Assembly (NCBI RefSeq): GCF_001570725.1
Contig: NZ_BCNV01000001.1
Location: 992,001 to 1,056,000, forward strand
Source of the DNA: Paenibacillus amylolyticus
GTDB lineage: Bacteria; Bacillota; Bacilli; Paenibacillales; Paenibacillaceae
Length of the DNA stretch: 64,000 bases
Reading direction: 5' to 3'
The position numbers and the translations under genes were made by a program. The notes beneath the pieces were generated by a model, which did not search any database, was not told the origin of the DNA, and was given only the letters and a program-made list of their open reading frames with translations. How positions within the stretch are numbered: position 1 is the stretch's first letter; every line of letters starts with the position of its first letter. Positions 1-8,955 of this stretch are shown here, one piece after another.

Positions 1-1947
1 GTTCTATCGGGATATTTGATTACAGATATTCTCGTGTCACAGTGGCAGGAACATGGACGCATTTCTCTCGGTGATTTCTGGGTAAGACGGGTAAGACGCC
101 TGCTTCCAGGCATGCTGACCATGACAGCTGTGGTGATGATCTGGCTGGCCTGTTCAGATCCATCCCGGCTCGCTGCGCTGCGTGGTGACATCGTTTCGGG
201 TGTATTATACATAAGCAATTGGTGGTATATCTTTCACAACGTTTCCTATTTCGAAAGTTTTGGCCCTCCATCTCCGTTTGGACATTTCTGGTCACTGGCT
301 GTGGAAGAGCAATTTTATCTCTTATGGCCTCTTCTACTGATCGCAGCAATCGTAGTGTTCAAAAGAAAGGGATGGCTGGTCGTCTTCATTGTCGTCGCAG
401 CTGAATTGTCTGCTGGCGCAATGGCCATCATGTATAATCCGGATCTGGACCCGAGCCGTGTATATTATGGAACAGACACGCGGGCATTTGCACTGCTGGC
501 AGGTGCTGCTCTTGCCGTGGTGTGGCCTAGTCGCAAGCTGTCGAGCTCTCTGTCTGGCATGAACCAGCTTGTGCTTGATGTGTCGGGGCTGGCTGCTCTT
601 GCTTTATTGATCTATATGATGCTGAACAGCAGTGAATACGATCCGTTTCTGTATCAAGGGGGTATGGTGCTTCAGGCTATCGCAACGACGTTGCTGGTAG
701 CGGTATTGGCACACCCATCGTCTTTCCTGGCACGTATTATTGGAGCGAAGCCACTACGCTGGATCGGAGAGCGATCCTACGGATTATATCTGTGGCATTA
801 TCCGGTTATTATTTTAACGAATCCCGCGGTGGATACGGGAGGAGCGCATCCTGTGCGAATCATTTTACAGGTTGCTGCAACGGTTGTACTGGCCTCATTG
901 TCCCTTAAATATATTGAAAACCCGATCCGGTACAACGGATTCCGCGATTCTTGGTCCCGTTTATGGGGAAGAGGGCGGTCATCGATCGGTATACGTAATG
1001 TATGGTGGAAGCGAGCGGGTCTGTTGATGACGATTCTGCTGTTGTCCTATACGGTATCTCAGATGATGGTCTCTCATGCAGCGAATTCCGACTCCCATTC
1101 GGTATCGATGTCCAACACATTGAATGGAGAGAATTCTGTAGCAGAGGAACAGGGGCAGGATGTTGTACCAGCTATTACAGCGACGTCAGGCTCTGGCCAA
1201 AAGAACGATGCTCATAGCCATAAACCGGAAGCGGGAACGAAAGATGATCCGGGGAAAAATGACAAGCCGACAGGAGAGTCTACTCCAGAATCGAAACCTG
1301 GCGACCAGAACGCTTATGCAAATCCAGGCAAGGATGGTCAGTCTGATGACAAGCCGGCTGATGACTCTGTGACTAACGAGAATGATACTCCGGACGACGC
1401 TGAAGTGAACCAATCTGATGGTACGGATGATGCACCTGATTCAGCTCAGGAACATGAAGAAACAGCTCCTCCTGCCGGGGATGGAAAGGTTCATTATACG
1501 GTCATTGGAGATTCCGTGATTTTGGATGCAAAACCGTATCTGGAGAAAAGCATATCGGGAGTTTACGTGGATGGACATGTCGGCCGTCAAATGTGGCAGG
1601 CTGGCGATGTATTGGAAGGCTTGAAGCGAAACAACCAAATGGGCAGCAAAGTGGTGCTGGAACTTGGGACAAATGGTTCCTTTAACTCCAAAAACTTGAA
1701 TGCTGTGCTTGATGATCTGAAGGATGAAGATCAGGTATATCTGGTTACTGTGCGCGTGCCTCGTCCGTGGGAACGAACGGTGAACAGGGCTTTGAATGAG
1801 GCTGCATCCAAATACAGTAATGTCTCGCTGATTGATTGGAACAGTGCAAGTGAAGGACATGACGAATATTTTGAAAAAGATGGTGTGCATCTCACTACGC
1901 AAGGCTCCGAAGCTTTTGCAGAACTGGTGAAAAACAGTATCCAATAA
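1..1947 (+). CDS. OatA/YrhL-type membrane acyltransferase with C-terminal SGNH domain (5' end outside window)
   Basis: The reading frame is already open at base 1 (VLSGYLIT, the typical first membrane segment of acyltransferase family 3), so the true start lies upstream; the TTG at 16 is internal. About 648 residues are visible. The membrane half carries WSLAVEEQFYLLWP and GERSYGLYLWHYP, both typical of the OafA/OatA family. After the last membrane helix comes an acidic, Pro/Ser/Asp-rich linker of roughly 100 residues (about 391-497), then an SGNH hydrolase-like domain with GDSV (Ser at about visible residue 505), GTNG and DGVHLT. Such proteins move acetyl groups across the membrane onto cell-wall polymers or exopolysaccharide; the exact acceptor cannot be read from sequence. 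A hairpin terminator follows at 2027. Confidence 0.9.
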   Translation, partial: VLSGYLITDILVSQWQEHGRISLGDFWVRRVRRLLPGMLTMTAVVMIWLACSDPSRLAALRGDIVSGVLYISNWWYIFHNVSYFESFGPPSPFGHFWSLAVEEQFYLLWPLLLIAAIVVFKRKGWLVVFIVVAAELSAGAMAIMYNPDLDPSRVYYGTDTRAFALLAGAALAVVWPSRKLSSSLSGMNQLVLDVSGLAALALLIYMMLNSSEYDPFLYQGGMVLQAIATTLLVAVLAHPSSFLARIIGAKPLRWIGERSYGLYLWHYPVIILTNPAVDTGGAHPVRIILQVAATVVLASLSLKYIENPIRYNGFRDSWSRLWGRGRSSIGIRNVWWKRAGLLMTILLLSYTVSQMMVSHAANSDSHSVSMSNTLNGENSVAEEQGQDVVPAITATSGSGQKNDAHSHKPEAGTKDDPGKNDKPTGESTPESKPGDQNAYANPGKDGQSDDKPADDSVTNENDTPDDAEVNQSDGTDDAPDSAQEHEETAPPAGDGKVHYTVIGDSVILDAKPYLEKSISGVYVDGHVGRQMWQAGDVLEGLKRNNQMGSKVVLELGTNGSFNSKNLNAVLDDLKDEDQVYLVTVRVPRPWERTVNRALNEAASKYSNVSLIDWNSASEGHDEYFEKDGVHLTTQGSEAFAELVKNSIQ

Positions 1948-2026
1948 TCACTCCATTTACAATAAGATTTAGCACTTATACATTATATATGGCCTGGGTG
2001 TAAGCTACCGATGGCTACAACAAGAG

Positions 2027-2053
2027 AGAGCTCTCATGGTGAGAGCTCTTTTT
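2027..2053 (+). terminator. Intrinsic terminator of the acyltransferase gene
   Basis: A perfect 10-bp stem (AGAGCTCTCA / TGAGAGCTCT) with a 3-nt loop is followed by a T run. It lies 80 bp after the acyltransferase stop. Confidence 0.85.
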
Positions 2054-2144
2054 ATATGTTATGAACAATAAATCGGCAAAATAAGTTCTAACAGGGGAAC
2101 CGATATTTTTCACCCCTGCATCCGTGGATCGTCACCTTACGATA

Positions 2145-2166
2145 TGATAGCGTTACCATTTACAAT
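2145..2166 (+). promoter_or_regulatory. Candidate promoter of sugar module 1 with cre-like site
   Basis: TGATAGCGTTACCA (2145-2158) matches the CcpA cre consensus TGWNANCGNTNWCA at 13 of 14 positions. A -10-like TACAAT follows at 2161-2166, 19 bases before the ribosome binding site. The -35 is poor, which would suit an activator-dependent promoter. A cre placed between -35 and -10 would repress in the presence of preferred sugars. An inverted repeat CAGGGG/CCCCTG lies just upstream at 2092-2118. Confidence 0.45.
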
Positions 2167-2200
2167 AAGTGTAATCAAATCGCCAAGGGGGAATATAGAG

Positions 2201-3514
2201 ATGTTGAAAAAATGGCTTTCGGGTTTTCTGGCAATAACATTGTTCTCCATTGTTCTTGCTGGCTGTACTGGCGGGGATACTTCAGAAGGAGGAAGCGGCA
2301 ATGACAAAGTAACCGTCACTCTCTGGCACAACTGGACTGGACAGGATGCGAAGGCGGTTGCGATGCGCAAAATTATTGAAGATTTTCGCGCGGCGCATCC
2401 AGATATTGAAGTCGTGGATGAAGGTCTGCCGACAGATGGTCTCAAAACCCGGCTTCGCACGGTGGCGGCTGCCAACGAGATGCCAGATCTGTTCGTGATG
2501 TGGCCGGATGCCATGACCAAGGAATTTGTAAAAGGGGATCTGTTACAGCCCATTAATACAGAGCTGGACGCGAAGCCGGAGTGGAAAGATAATTTCATCC
2601 CGAATGCACTGGACGGATACACCGTGGACGGGAATATCTACTCCGTGCCCATGAATTTGGCACCGAGTTCCTTCATTTATTACAATGAAGCTCTTTTCAA
2701 GCAGTATAACGTGAAAGTGCCTGAGACGTGGGCGGAACTGGAACAAGCGATTGCTACATTTAATCAAAATAAAGTCATTCCCATGGCACTTGGTAACAAG
2801 GCCAACTGGGTAGCACAATCGACGATATTCAGTACACTGGCTGACCGGATTACTGGCACAGATTGGTTCCTGAAAGCTGCAGCACAAGAGGGTGCAAGCT
2901 TTACCGATCCACAATTTGTTGAAGCCTTGAACAAGATGCAGGAGCTTGGCAACACCAAAGCATTCCAAGATGGATTTAACAGTATCGATGAGACGCAGAT
3001 GATGCAGCTTTATTTCCAAGGTAAGGCAGCGATGGTCATGAACGGCGGATGGGCCTTGGCGAACTTGGTGAACAATGCACCTGAAGAGGTATTGAACAAC
3101 ACCCATATTACGATTCTTCCTCCAGTGGACGGAGGTCAGGGTGAACCAAGAACAACATCCGGTGTTGTAGGAACCGGGCTGGGTGTAAGTAAAAAGCTGA
3201 GTGGTGCACAAAAAGAGGCAGCGATGGAGTTATTCTACGCGCTCGCAGGACCGGACGGTCAGAAGGCCACATTGGATAGCAGCACATTGGTGAGTTACAA
3301 GATTGATCTGGACAAAACCAAGGCGCATCCATTGTTCGTTGAGTTATATGATCTGATGCAGGAAGTGAAGATTACGCCAGTATACGATTCCAAGCTAGGA
3401 TCGGCAACGGTTGAGGTGATTAATAATGCTTTGCAAGAGTTGCTTATGGGAGGTAAGGCCGAAGACATTGCGGCCAAAATACAGGCTGCTCAAGCCAATG
3501 CTGTTAGTCAGTGA
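2201..3514 (+). CDS. CUT1 sugar ABC transporter substrate-binding lipoprotein (module 1)
   Basis: Extracellular family-1 solute-binding protein, 437 aa. The ATG at 2201 is chosen because AAGGGGG sits 9 bases upstream; an in-frame ATG at 2144 has no ribosome site. The N-terminus MLKKWLSGFLAITLFSIVLA ends in lipobox LAGC (Cys22), so the mature protein is membrane-anchored. It starts with VTVTLWHNWTGQDA and continues as a MalE/UgpB-type fold. It is the first gene of a same-strand run with two permeases, a sensor kinase, a response regulator and a GH2 beta-mannosidase, so a mannoside or manno-oligosaccharide ligand is inferred, not shown. No ATPase gene is present nearby. Confidence 0.92.
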   Translation: MLKKWLSGFLAITLFSIVLAGCTGGDTSEGGSGNDKVTVTLWHNWTGQDAKAVAMRKIIEDFRAAHPDIEVVDEGLPTDGLKTRLRTVAAANEMPDLFVMWPDAMTKEFVKGDLLQPINTELDAKPEWKDNFIPNALDGYTVDGNIYSVPMNLAPSSFIYYNEALFKQYNVKVPETWAELEQAIATFNQNKVIPMALGNKANWVAQSTIFSTLADRITGTDWFLKAAAQEGASFTDPQFVEALNKMQELGNTKAFQDGFNSIDETQMMQLYFQGKAAMVMNGGWALANLVNNAPEEVLNNTHITILPPVDGGQGEPRTTSGVVGTGLGVSKKLSGAQKEAAMELFYALAGPDGQKATLDSSTLVSYKIDLDKTKAHPLFVELYDLMQEVKITPVYDSKLGSATVEVINNALQELLMGGKAEDIAAKIQAAQANAVSQ

Positions 3515-3607
3515 CATTCGTTAAACTAGACAGCGATTGCGATTGTACATCTTGACGATGAATTAACAATGAACTTATAACATCACATATGTGGCTGGTT
3601 ATCCGTT

Positions 3608-3637
3608 AAAACCCCTTCCCGGCAGGGGAGGGGTTTT
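3608..3637 (+). terminator. Hairpin between binding-protein and permease genes (attenuator)
   Basis: A 13-bp stem (AAAACCCCTTCCC / GGGGAGGGGTTTT, one wobble) with a 4-nt loop. The following T run is short, so partial termination is likely. This would give more binding protein than permease from one promoter. Confidence 0.7.
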
Positions 3638-3700
3638 AAGTATAGGTGTAACTAGCTCATCGCAGGTTGGGAAAGGCATTCATGGAGGGGAAGTGAACAG

Positions 3701-4582
3701 ATGAACGCACTGCGCAGTCGGCGTTTTATTATGCTGGGGCTGGCCCCAGCAGTCATCATTTATGCATTGTTTGTATTTGTACCGGTCGTGTGGTCAGCGT
3801 ACTATGGGTTCTTCAACTGGTCCGGCATCGGGGCATCCAAATATATTGGTGTCGATAATTACATTGAGATCTGGCATGACCCTGTATTTTGGCGGGCACT
3901 GAAAAATAACGTTATCTTTGTGTTGGCGTCTGTATTTGGTCAAATTCCGTTAGCGCTGATGCTGGCGGTCATCTTACACAAGAGTAATCCATTGCAGCGG
4001 TTTCTGCGTTCAGCGGTATTTCTGCCGATGGTGTTATCCACTGTCGTTATCGGTATGATCTGGCAGTATATCTATCATCCGCAGATTGGGATATTGAACT
4101 TTCTGCTGGACGCACTTGGGCTGGAAAGTTGGAAGCTGCAATGGCTTTCCGATGACAAGATTGCAATTTTCTCATTGGTACCGCCGTTACTCTGGAGCTT
4201 TGTCGGGTTGTATCTGATCATCTTTATCTCGGCTCTGCAAAATATTCCCGGCGAGATTCATGATGCTGCCAAAATAGACGGTGCTTCAGGAATTCGGAAG
4301 CTGGTCTCGGTCTCTTTGCCGATGATCTGGGGAACGGTTCAGGTTGCGATCATTCTATGTATTTCGGGTAGCCTCAAATCATTCGATCTGGTCTACATCA
4401 TGACCAAAGGTGGTCCGGCGCATGCCACAGAACTACTCGCTACGTATATGTACAATTCCACCTTTACCACATACCGTTATGGCTTCGGAAGTGCCATCTC
4501 GACAACCATCGTACTGATCTCGCTGCTGCTGATCGGAACAAGCCAGTGGGTAACCAGTCGCAAACGAAAAGAGAACCATTAG
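3701..4582 (+). CDS. CUT1 sugar ABC transporter permease, MalF/UgpA type (module 1)
   Basis: Integral membrane permease, 293 aa, with about six predicted helices and no long MalF-style periplasmic loop. The cytoplasmic EAA loop that docks the ATPase is readable as HDAAKIDGASGIRKLVSVSLPMI (about residues 187-209). Start ATG 3701 has GGAGGGG 10 bases upstream. It is separated by 15 bp from its partner permease and should form a heterodimer with it. Substrate is inferred only from context (the GH2 beta-mannosidase downstream). Confidence 0.92.
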   Translation: MNALRSRRFIMLGLAPAVIIYALFVFVPVVWSAYYGFFNWSGIGASKYIGVDNYIEIWHDPVFWRALKNNVIFVLASVFGQIPLALMLAVILHKSNPLQRFLRSAVFLPMVLSTVVIGMIWQYIYHPQIGILNFLLDALGLESWKLQWLSDDKIAIFSLVPPLLWSFVGLYLIIFISALQNIPGEIHDAAKIDGASGIRKLVSVSLPMIWGTVQVAIILCISGSLKSFDLVYIMTKGGPAHATELLATYMYNSTFTTYRYGFGSAISTTIVLISLLLIGTSQWVTSRKRKENH

Positions 4583-4597
4583 AGAGGGGGAACTGAC

Positions 4598-5473
4598 ATG
4601 CGCGCAACACCTGTAACCATGCCATCACCACGAAGTGGCTCGGATCATCCCATTCGACGTCTTCGCAGCGGAATTGTTTGGACGCTGCTGACGGTCTATG
4701 GTATTTTAACATTGTATCCGTTCTATTGGCTCGTGATTAGTGCGTTCAAAACGAATGAAGATTTCTATAGCAGGCCCTTCGGTCTGCCGGAAAACTGGAA
4801 CGTCGCCAATTTCAGCAATGCATGGGAAAGCTCCAAGCTGGGAACCGCTTTTGGCAATTCACTCATTGTATCAGTTGGATCACTTATTCTGACGCTGTTT
4901 ATTGCAGCGCTGGCTTCATTCATCCTGGCCCGTTTCCAGTTTCGCTGGAAAGGGTTAATCATGACGTTTTTCGTTGTAGGCATGCTCATTCCGATCCATA
5001 GTACACTTGTCCCTTTATTTATTCTAATGAAACAAATGTCCCTGCTAAATACGTACTGGGCATTAATCTTACCGTATACGGCCTTTGCATTGCCTACGGC
5101 TATTTTCGTGCTTACTGCCTATCTGACAAGTGTTCCACGTGATATTGAAGAGGCGGCTTTCATTGATGGAACAGGACTGTGGGGGCTGTTTACCCGAATC
5201 ATGCTGCCTATGTCTGTCCCTGCGTTGTCGACGGTTACGATCCTGAGTTTCCTGCATGCGTGGAATGACTTTTCATTTGCGCTTGTGTTCATCAACAAAA
5301 CCGGATTGAAAACGCTACCGCTGGCCATTGCGAACTTTGCGGATGGATATCAGACTGATTATGGATTAACGCTTGCTGCCATGACCCTGTCGGTCATTCC
5401 AACGATTATCCTGTATCTCATATTCCAGGAACAGGTTATGAAAGGCATGACAGCCGGAGCAGTCAAAGGGTAA
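4598..5473 (+). CDS. CUT1 sugar ABC transporter permease, MalG/UgpE type (module 1)
   Basis: Second membrane subunit, 291 aa. The EAA loop reads EEAAFIDGTGLWGLFTRIMLP and the C-terminus MKGMTAGAVKG is characteristic of MalG-type permeases. Start ATG 4598 has GAGGGGG 7 bases upstream. It lies 15 bp after the first permease and 30 bp before the sensor kinase, so the three are almost certainly one transcript. As in the other two modules here, the ATPase must come from elsewhere; MsmX-type shared ATPases do this in Bacillus. Confidence 0.92.
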   Translation: MRATPVTMPSPRSGSDHPIRRLRSGIVWTLLTVYGILTLYPFYWLVISAFKTNEDFYSRPFGLPENWNVANFSNAWESSKLGTAFGNSLIVSVGSLILTLFIAALASFILARFQFRWKGLIMTFFVVGMLIPIHSTLVPLFILMKQMSLLNTYWALILPYTAFALPTAIFVLTAYLTSVPRDIEEAAFIDGTGLWGLFTRIMLPMSVPALSTVTILSFLHAWNDFSFALVFINKTGLKTLPLAIANFADGYQTDYGLTLAAMTLSVIPTIILYLIFQEQVMKGMTAGAVKG

Positions 5474-5503
5474 ACGAAAGCGCATCCAGAGGAGGAGAAA
5501 CGT

Positions 5504-7285
5504 TTGGCACGCTGGCTCACATCTTCGTTACAAAGGAAGCTATCGGTTGTCGTGACGGCTTCAATGATTGTGCCATTGCTGGCCTTGGGCCTGTTCGCCT
5601 TTCTGATCTCTTCCCGCATCACAGAGCAAAAAACAAAACTGTCCGGCATGGATACGTTGAAGCAGGTGGAAGCCAATCTTCGTTACATGCTCCAGGATGC
5701 CGAGAACCTGTCCATTTTCCTGATTGGAGAACGGGATATTCAGCACTATCTTAGCCAAAATGAGGACCATGAGCTGGACCGGGTGGATATCCTGGGCAGA
5801 ATGACCAATCTGGCTGCTTCCAAGAAATATATCGCCAACATCGCCATATATCCTGGACGTTTTGATGCCACATTATCTACTGCTACCTGGTATGAATCCA
5901 ATAATTCAAACTTATCTTATCCACCTGTCCCGAGCGGAGAAGCGGTAAAAAAATGGACGGGGGTATATCCGGTTCAGAATTATGCGGGTATACAAAATGT
6001 AATCACATTGGTTCGACCGATCCGTAGTATTCATGATTATCGACCCATCGGCTGGCTGGCCATTAGTCTAGACGAGAAGGCAGTATCTAAGGGATGGGCC
6101 GCTCTGGGATTGGGTAGAGGAGAAGGCAGACTGGAACTCATCGGCAATACGGGAGAGATCTTGTCCTCGATGGACAAATCACGGCTTGGACTTAAGCTGG
6201 AGGATGTCGAACCAGGGGTCACACCGTTAGTTCAGGATGTTGGTAGTGGGACAACCACGTATGGTACTGGTGAAGATAAACGGACATTGCTCTATTATCC
6301 TGAAGAACTGACGGGTTGGACGTTGGTTGGAACGGTTCCATACGACCAGTATAAGTCTGAGAATCGCTACATCCTTATTCTAACCGGGTGTGCGGTTGCT
6401 ATGTCTGCTGCGATCAGCGCTGGACTGGTCTGGTTTACCGTGCGGCGTGTGACGAGGCCCCTTCGTGTACTTACCCGGCATCTGTCTCGAATTGATCCGG
6501 AGCGCCCACTTCCTTTGTTTCGGTCTGAAAGTGATGACGAGATCGGCAGGCTTGGGCAGAGTTACAATCTGCTTGGTGCACATATTCAGCTGTTGAAGGA
6601 AGAGGTTATTCGAGGTGAAGCTCGCAAAAAAGAAGCGGATCTTCGAGTGCTTCAGGCGCAGATTAACCCACACTTTCTGTATAACACCCTTTCTTCGATT
6701 CACTGGATTGCCCTGATGTCTGAAGAGAAGAGAATCGCGGATATGGTTGAGGGCCTGAGTGATTTTCTGCGCATCAGTTTGAATAATGGTCAGGATTACT
6801 GTCCTGTGGAACAGGAGATTGCTCATATCCGTCATTATGTGCGTGTGCAGTCGATTCGTTTTCCGGATCAATTCGTGTTGCACTATATCGTAGATCCAGC
6901 GCTTGAGCAGCGAATGATGTTGAAGCTGTTGCTGCAACCGCTCGTTGAGAATGCGATGATTCATGGCATTCAGCCCAAAGCAGGTATGGGCACGATCACC
7001 GTTATGATTCGCAAGGATCCGGATAATGAACGGATGAATGTGCTGGTGCTGGATGATGGTATGGGCATGGAGCCGAACAGGCTGGACCAATTAAGGATAA
7101 GCATTAGGGAATGGAAAGGAAAACAGCCGGAAAGACACCTAAACCAAGGAGGTTATGGACTCTGCAATGTCAATGAGAGACTGCTGCTCCATTATGGACC
7201 GGATGCACAGCTCGAAGTGGACAGCAGGGTTGGTGGAGGTACCCGGATTTCGTTTTCCATTCCAATCTTGGAGGGATCGCCATGA
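5504..7285 (+). CDS. YesM-family sensor histidine kinase (module 1)
   Basis: Membrane sensor kinase, 593 aa, starting at TTG 5504 with AGAGGAGGAG 6-7 bases upstream; no ATG gives a better start. Order of parts: membrane helix (about 14-36), extracellular Cache-like sensor (about 40-285), second helix (about 288-312), HAMP (about 313-365), His_kinase domain with phospho-acceptor His390 in INPHFLYNTLSS, and a C-terminal HATPase domain with DDGMGM and GGYGLCNVNERL. YesM kinases sense sugars or sugar-bound binding proteins outside the cell and phosphorylate a YesN-type partner; that partner overlaps this gene by 4 bases (ATGA). It follows the permease genes, suggesting control of its own importer. 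Confidence 0.92.
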   Translation: MARWLTSSLQRKLSVVVTASMIVPLLALGLFAFLISSRITEQKTKLSGMDTLKQVEANLRYMLQDAENLSIFLIGERDIQHYLSQNEDHELDRVDILGRMTNLAASKKYIANIAIYPGRFDATLSTATWYESNNSNLSYPPVPSGEAVKKWTGVYPVQNYAGIQNVITLVRPIRSIHDYRPIGWLAISLDEKAVSKGWAALGLGRGEGRLELIGNTGEILSSMDKSRLGLKLEDVEPGVTPLVQDVGSGTTTYGTGEDKRTLLYYPEELTGWTLVGTVPYDQYKSENRYILILTGCAVAMSAAISAGLVWFTVRRVTRPLRVLTRHLSRIDPERPLPLFRSESDDEIGRLGQSYNLLGAHIQLLKEEVIRGEARKKEADLRVLQAQINPHFLYNTLSSIHWIALMSEEKRIADMVEGLSDFLRISLNNGQDYCPVEQEIAHIRHYVRVQSIRFPDQFVLHYIVDPALEQRMMLKLLLQPLVENAMIHGIQPKAGMGTITVMIRKDPDNERMNVLVLDDGMGMEPNRLDQLRISIREWKGKQPERHLNQGGYGLCNVNERLLLHYGPDAQLEVDSRVGGGTRISFSIPILEGSP

Positions 7286-8865
7286 GACTATTAATTGTTG
7301 ATGATGAAGTGATTATTCGTACAGGGCTTGCCAGCGTCATCGCTTGGCCTGAACTTGGAATTGAACTTCTTCAACCTGCTGCTTCGGCAGAGGAGGCGTT
7401 AACACGCATGGCTGAGGAACGCCCACATATCCTGATGACGGATATCCGGATGACAGGCAGATCAGGTCTGGAACTGGCAGAAGAAGGCCTGCGATTGCTA
7501 CCTGAGCTGGAGGTCATTATTTTATCCGGATACGATGACTTTTCTTATGCCCAGCAGGCAATTCGCCAAGGTGTTACAGATTATCTGCTCAAAACAAGCA
7601 AGCCGGAAGAGATCATCAAGACGGTGTTACAGGCCAAACAGCGGATCACGGAACGTTGGGCAGAGAAATCCAGAGAGGGACAGCTTATGCGGGAGAATCG
7701 AGAGCGGCTGTTTGCCGGATGGATCATTGATGGTGATATCGCATCTGGTGCTTGTCCTTCATTTTTACAGCCTGATGCTCTGAAGGCAGCAGTTGATGGC
7801 CTGGATGATGCACAGATGCTCAGACAAGTCATTGTTCTTCACGCAGAGGGTTGGGATCGATCCTCGGATGCACTATTACGATTTGCGGTGCAAAATACCC
7901 TGGAGGATGTGCTGCCTGGTGCCATTGCTCATGTAGAGAAACAGCAAATTATTGGTGTAGTTTCATGGCCGCCTGTAGAACAGGAGTATCTGTTCAGGCT
8001 GGAGACTGCATTACGTCGGGTGGAGCAATTATTGAAGTGCACCCTGCGCGCAGCAATAGGTCTGCCTGTTCTTGGATCTGCAGATCTGCACGAGAGCTAC
8101 AGAACCGCTTCAGCTGCATTCCGATATCGAGGTTTGATAGACTATAAAATGTGGCATTATGAGCACGTTCAAGATCGCCAAGGTGGTAAAACCATACTTA
8201 CGCACGAAGAGGAGACCACACTTGGTACCTTGCTGCTGGATAATGATTCGGTCACGTTAACGACTTGGACGCGAGAACTTGTGGCTAATCTTATGGCAGA
8301 ACCGGAAGTCACGCCAGAATCGTTCAGTGCTTGTCTGCACTCTGCCGTCATTGCAGGTCATCGCTGGCTGACCCGCACGATGCGAGCCATAGGGCGGGAA
8401 CAATCCGCAAGGCTCGAACCTTGGCAGCCGGAACCGGATGCCGAAGCTGTGGACCTCGGGGATATGCTATTCCACCATCTGTATGGTCTGATGCATATCT
8501 ATCATAGCCGAATGGGGCAGGGACAGGCTGCACATGTGCAAAAGGCTATTGGTTATATTGAATCTTCATTGGCACAGGATATTAATTTACAGCAGGTAGC
8601 TGGACATGTTCATTTGCATCCAGGCCACCTCAGTGAACTGTTTAAAAAAGAAATGGGTGTGACCTTCGGTGATTTTGTCACCGATATGCGTATACGCAGA
8701 GCGATGGATATGCTCGCGGTGTCTCCAGCGAAGGTCAGTGAAGTCGCTGCCATCAGCGGCTATGAAGACGTAAAATATTTTAGCAGGCTGTTCAAAAAAC
8801 ATACTGGTAAGACCCCGAGTGAATATCGCGAGGAGGCATTGTCGTTCAAGCCTTCCGGAAGTTAG
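7282..8865 (+). CDS. YesN-family response regulator with AraC-type DNA-binding domain (module 1)
   Basis: Response regulator, 527 aa. The receiver domain starts MRLLIVDDEV and carries the phospho-acceptor Asp54 in LMTDIRMTG (most relatives have MPG). A long middle region of unknown function leads to an AraC-type double helix-turn-helix at the C-terminus (about 420-520), ending in YEDVKYFSRLFKKHTGKTPSEYR. The ATG overlaps the kinase stop as ATGA, so the two are translationally coupled. It is expected to activate the binding-protein promoter upstream of 2201 and possibly the GH2 gene. No terminator is visible before the GH2 gene 90 bp downstream. Confidence 0.93.
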   Translation: MRLLIVDDEVIIRTGLASVIAWPELGIELLQPAASAEEALTRMAEERPHILMTDIRMTGRSGLELAEEGLRLLPELEVIILSGYDDFSYAQQAIRQGVTDYLLKTSKPEEIIKTVLQAKQRITERWAEKSREGQLMRENRERLFAGWIIDGDIASGACPSFLQPDALKAAVDGLDDAQMLRQVIVLHAEGWDRSSDALLRFAVQNTLEDVLPGAIAHVEKQQIIGVVSWPPVEQEYLFRLETALRRVEQLLKCTLRAAIGLPVLGSADLHESYRTASAAFRYRGLIDYKMWHYEHVQDRQGGKTILTHEEETTLGTLLLDNDSVTLTTWTRELVANLMAEPEVTPESFSACLHSAVIAGHRWLTRTMRAIGREQSARLEPWQPEPDAEAVDLGDMLFHHLYGLMHIYHSRMGQGQAAHVQKAIGYIESSLAQDINLQQVAGHVHLHPGHLSELFKKEMGVTFGDFVTDMRIRRAMDMLAVSPAKVSEVAAISGYEDVKYFSRLFKKHTGKTPSEYREEALSFKPSGS

Positions 8866-8899
8866 AAGTGAGCAGATAGCGAAGCCTGTTTTGTATTTC

Positions 8900-8913
8900 T
8901 GCAAACGTTTTCG
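8900..8913 (+). promoter_or_regulatory. cre-like site upstream of the GH2 gene
   Basis: TGCAAACGTTTTCG matches the cre consensus at 12 of 14 positions and contains the palindromic core AAACGTTT, also usual for LacI/GalR-family operators. It lies about 43 bp before the proposed GH2 start. No clear promoter hexamers accompany it. Confidence 0.35.
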
Positions 8914-8955
8914 ATGTGACATTACTCAGGGCTCTTGGGGAGCGAGGGCATAAAG

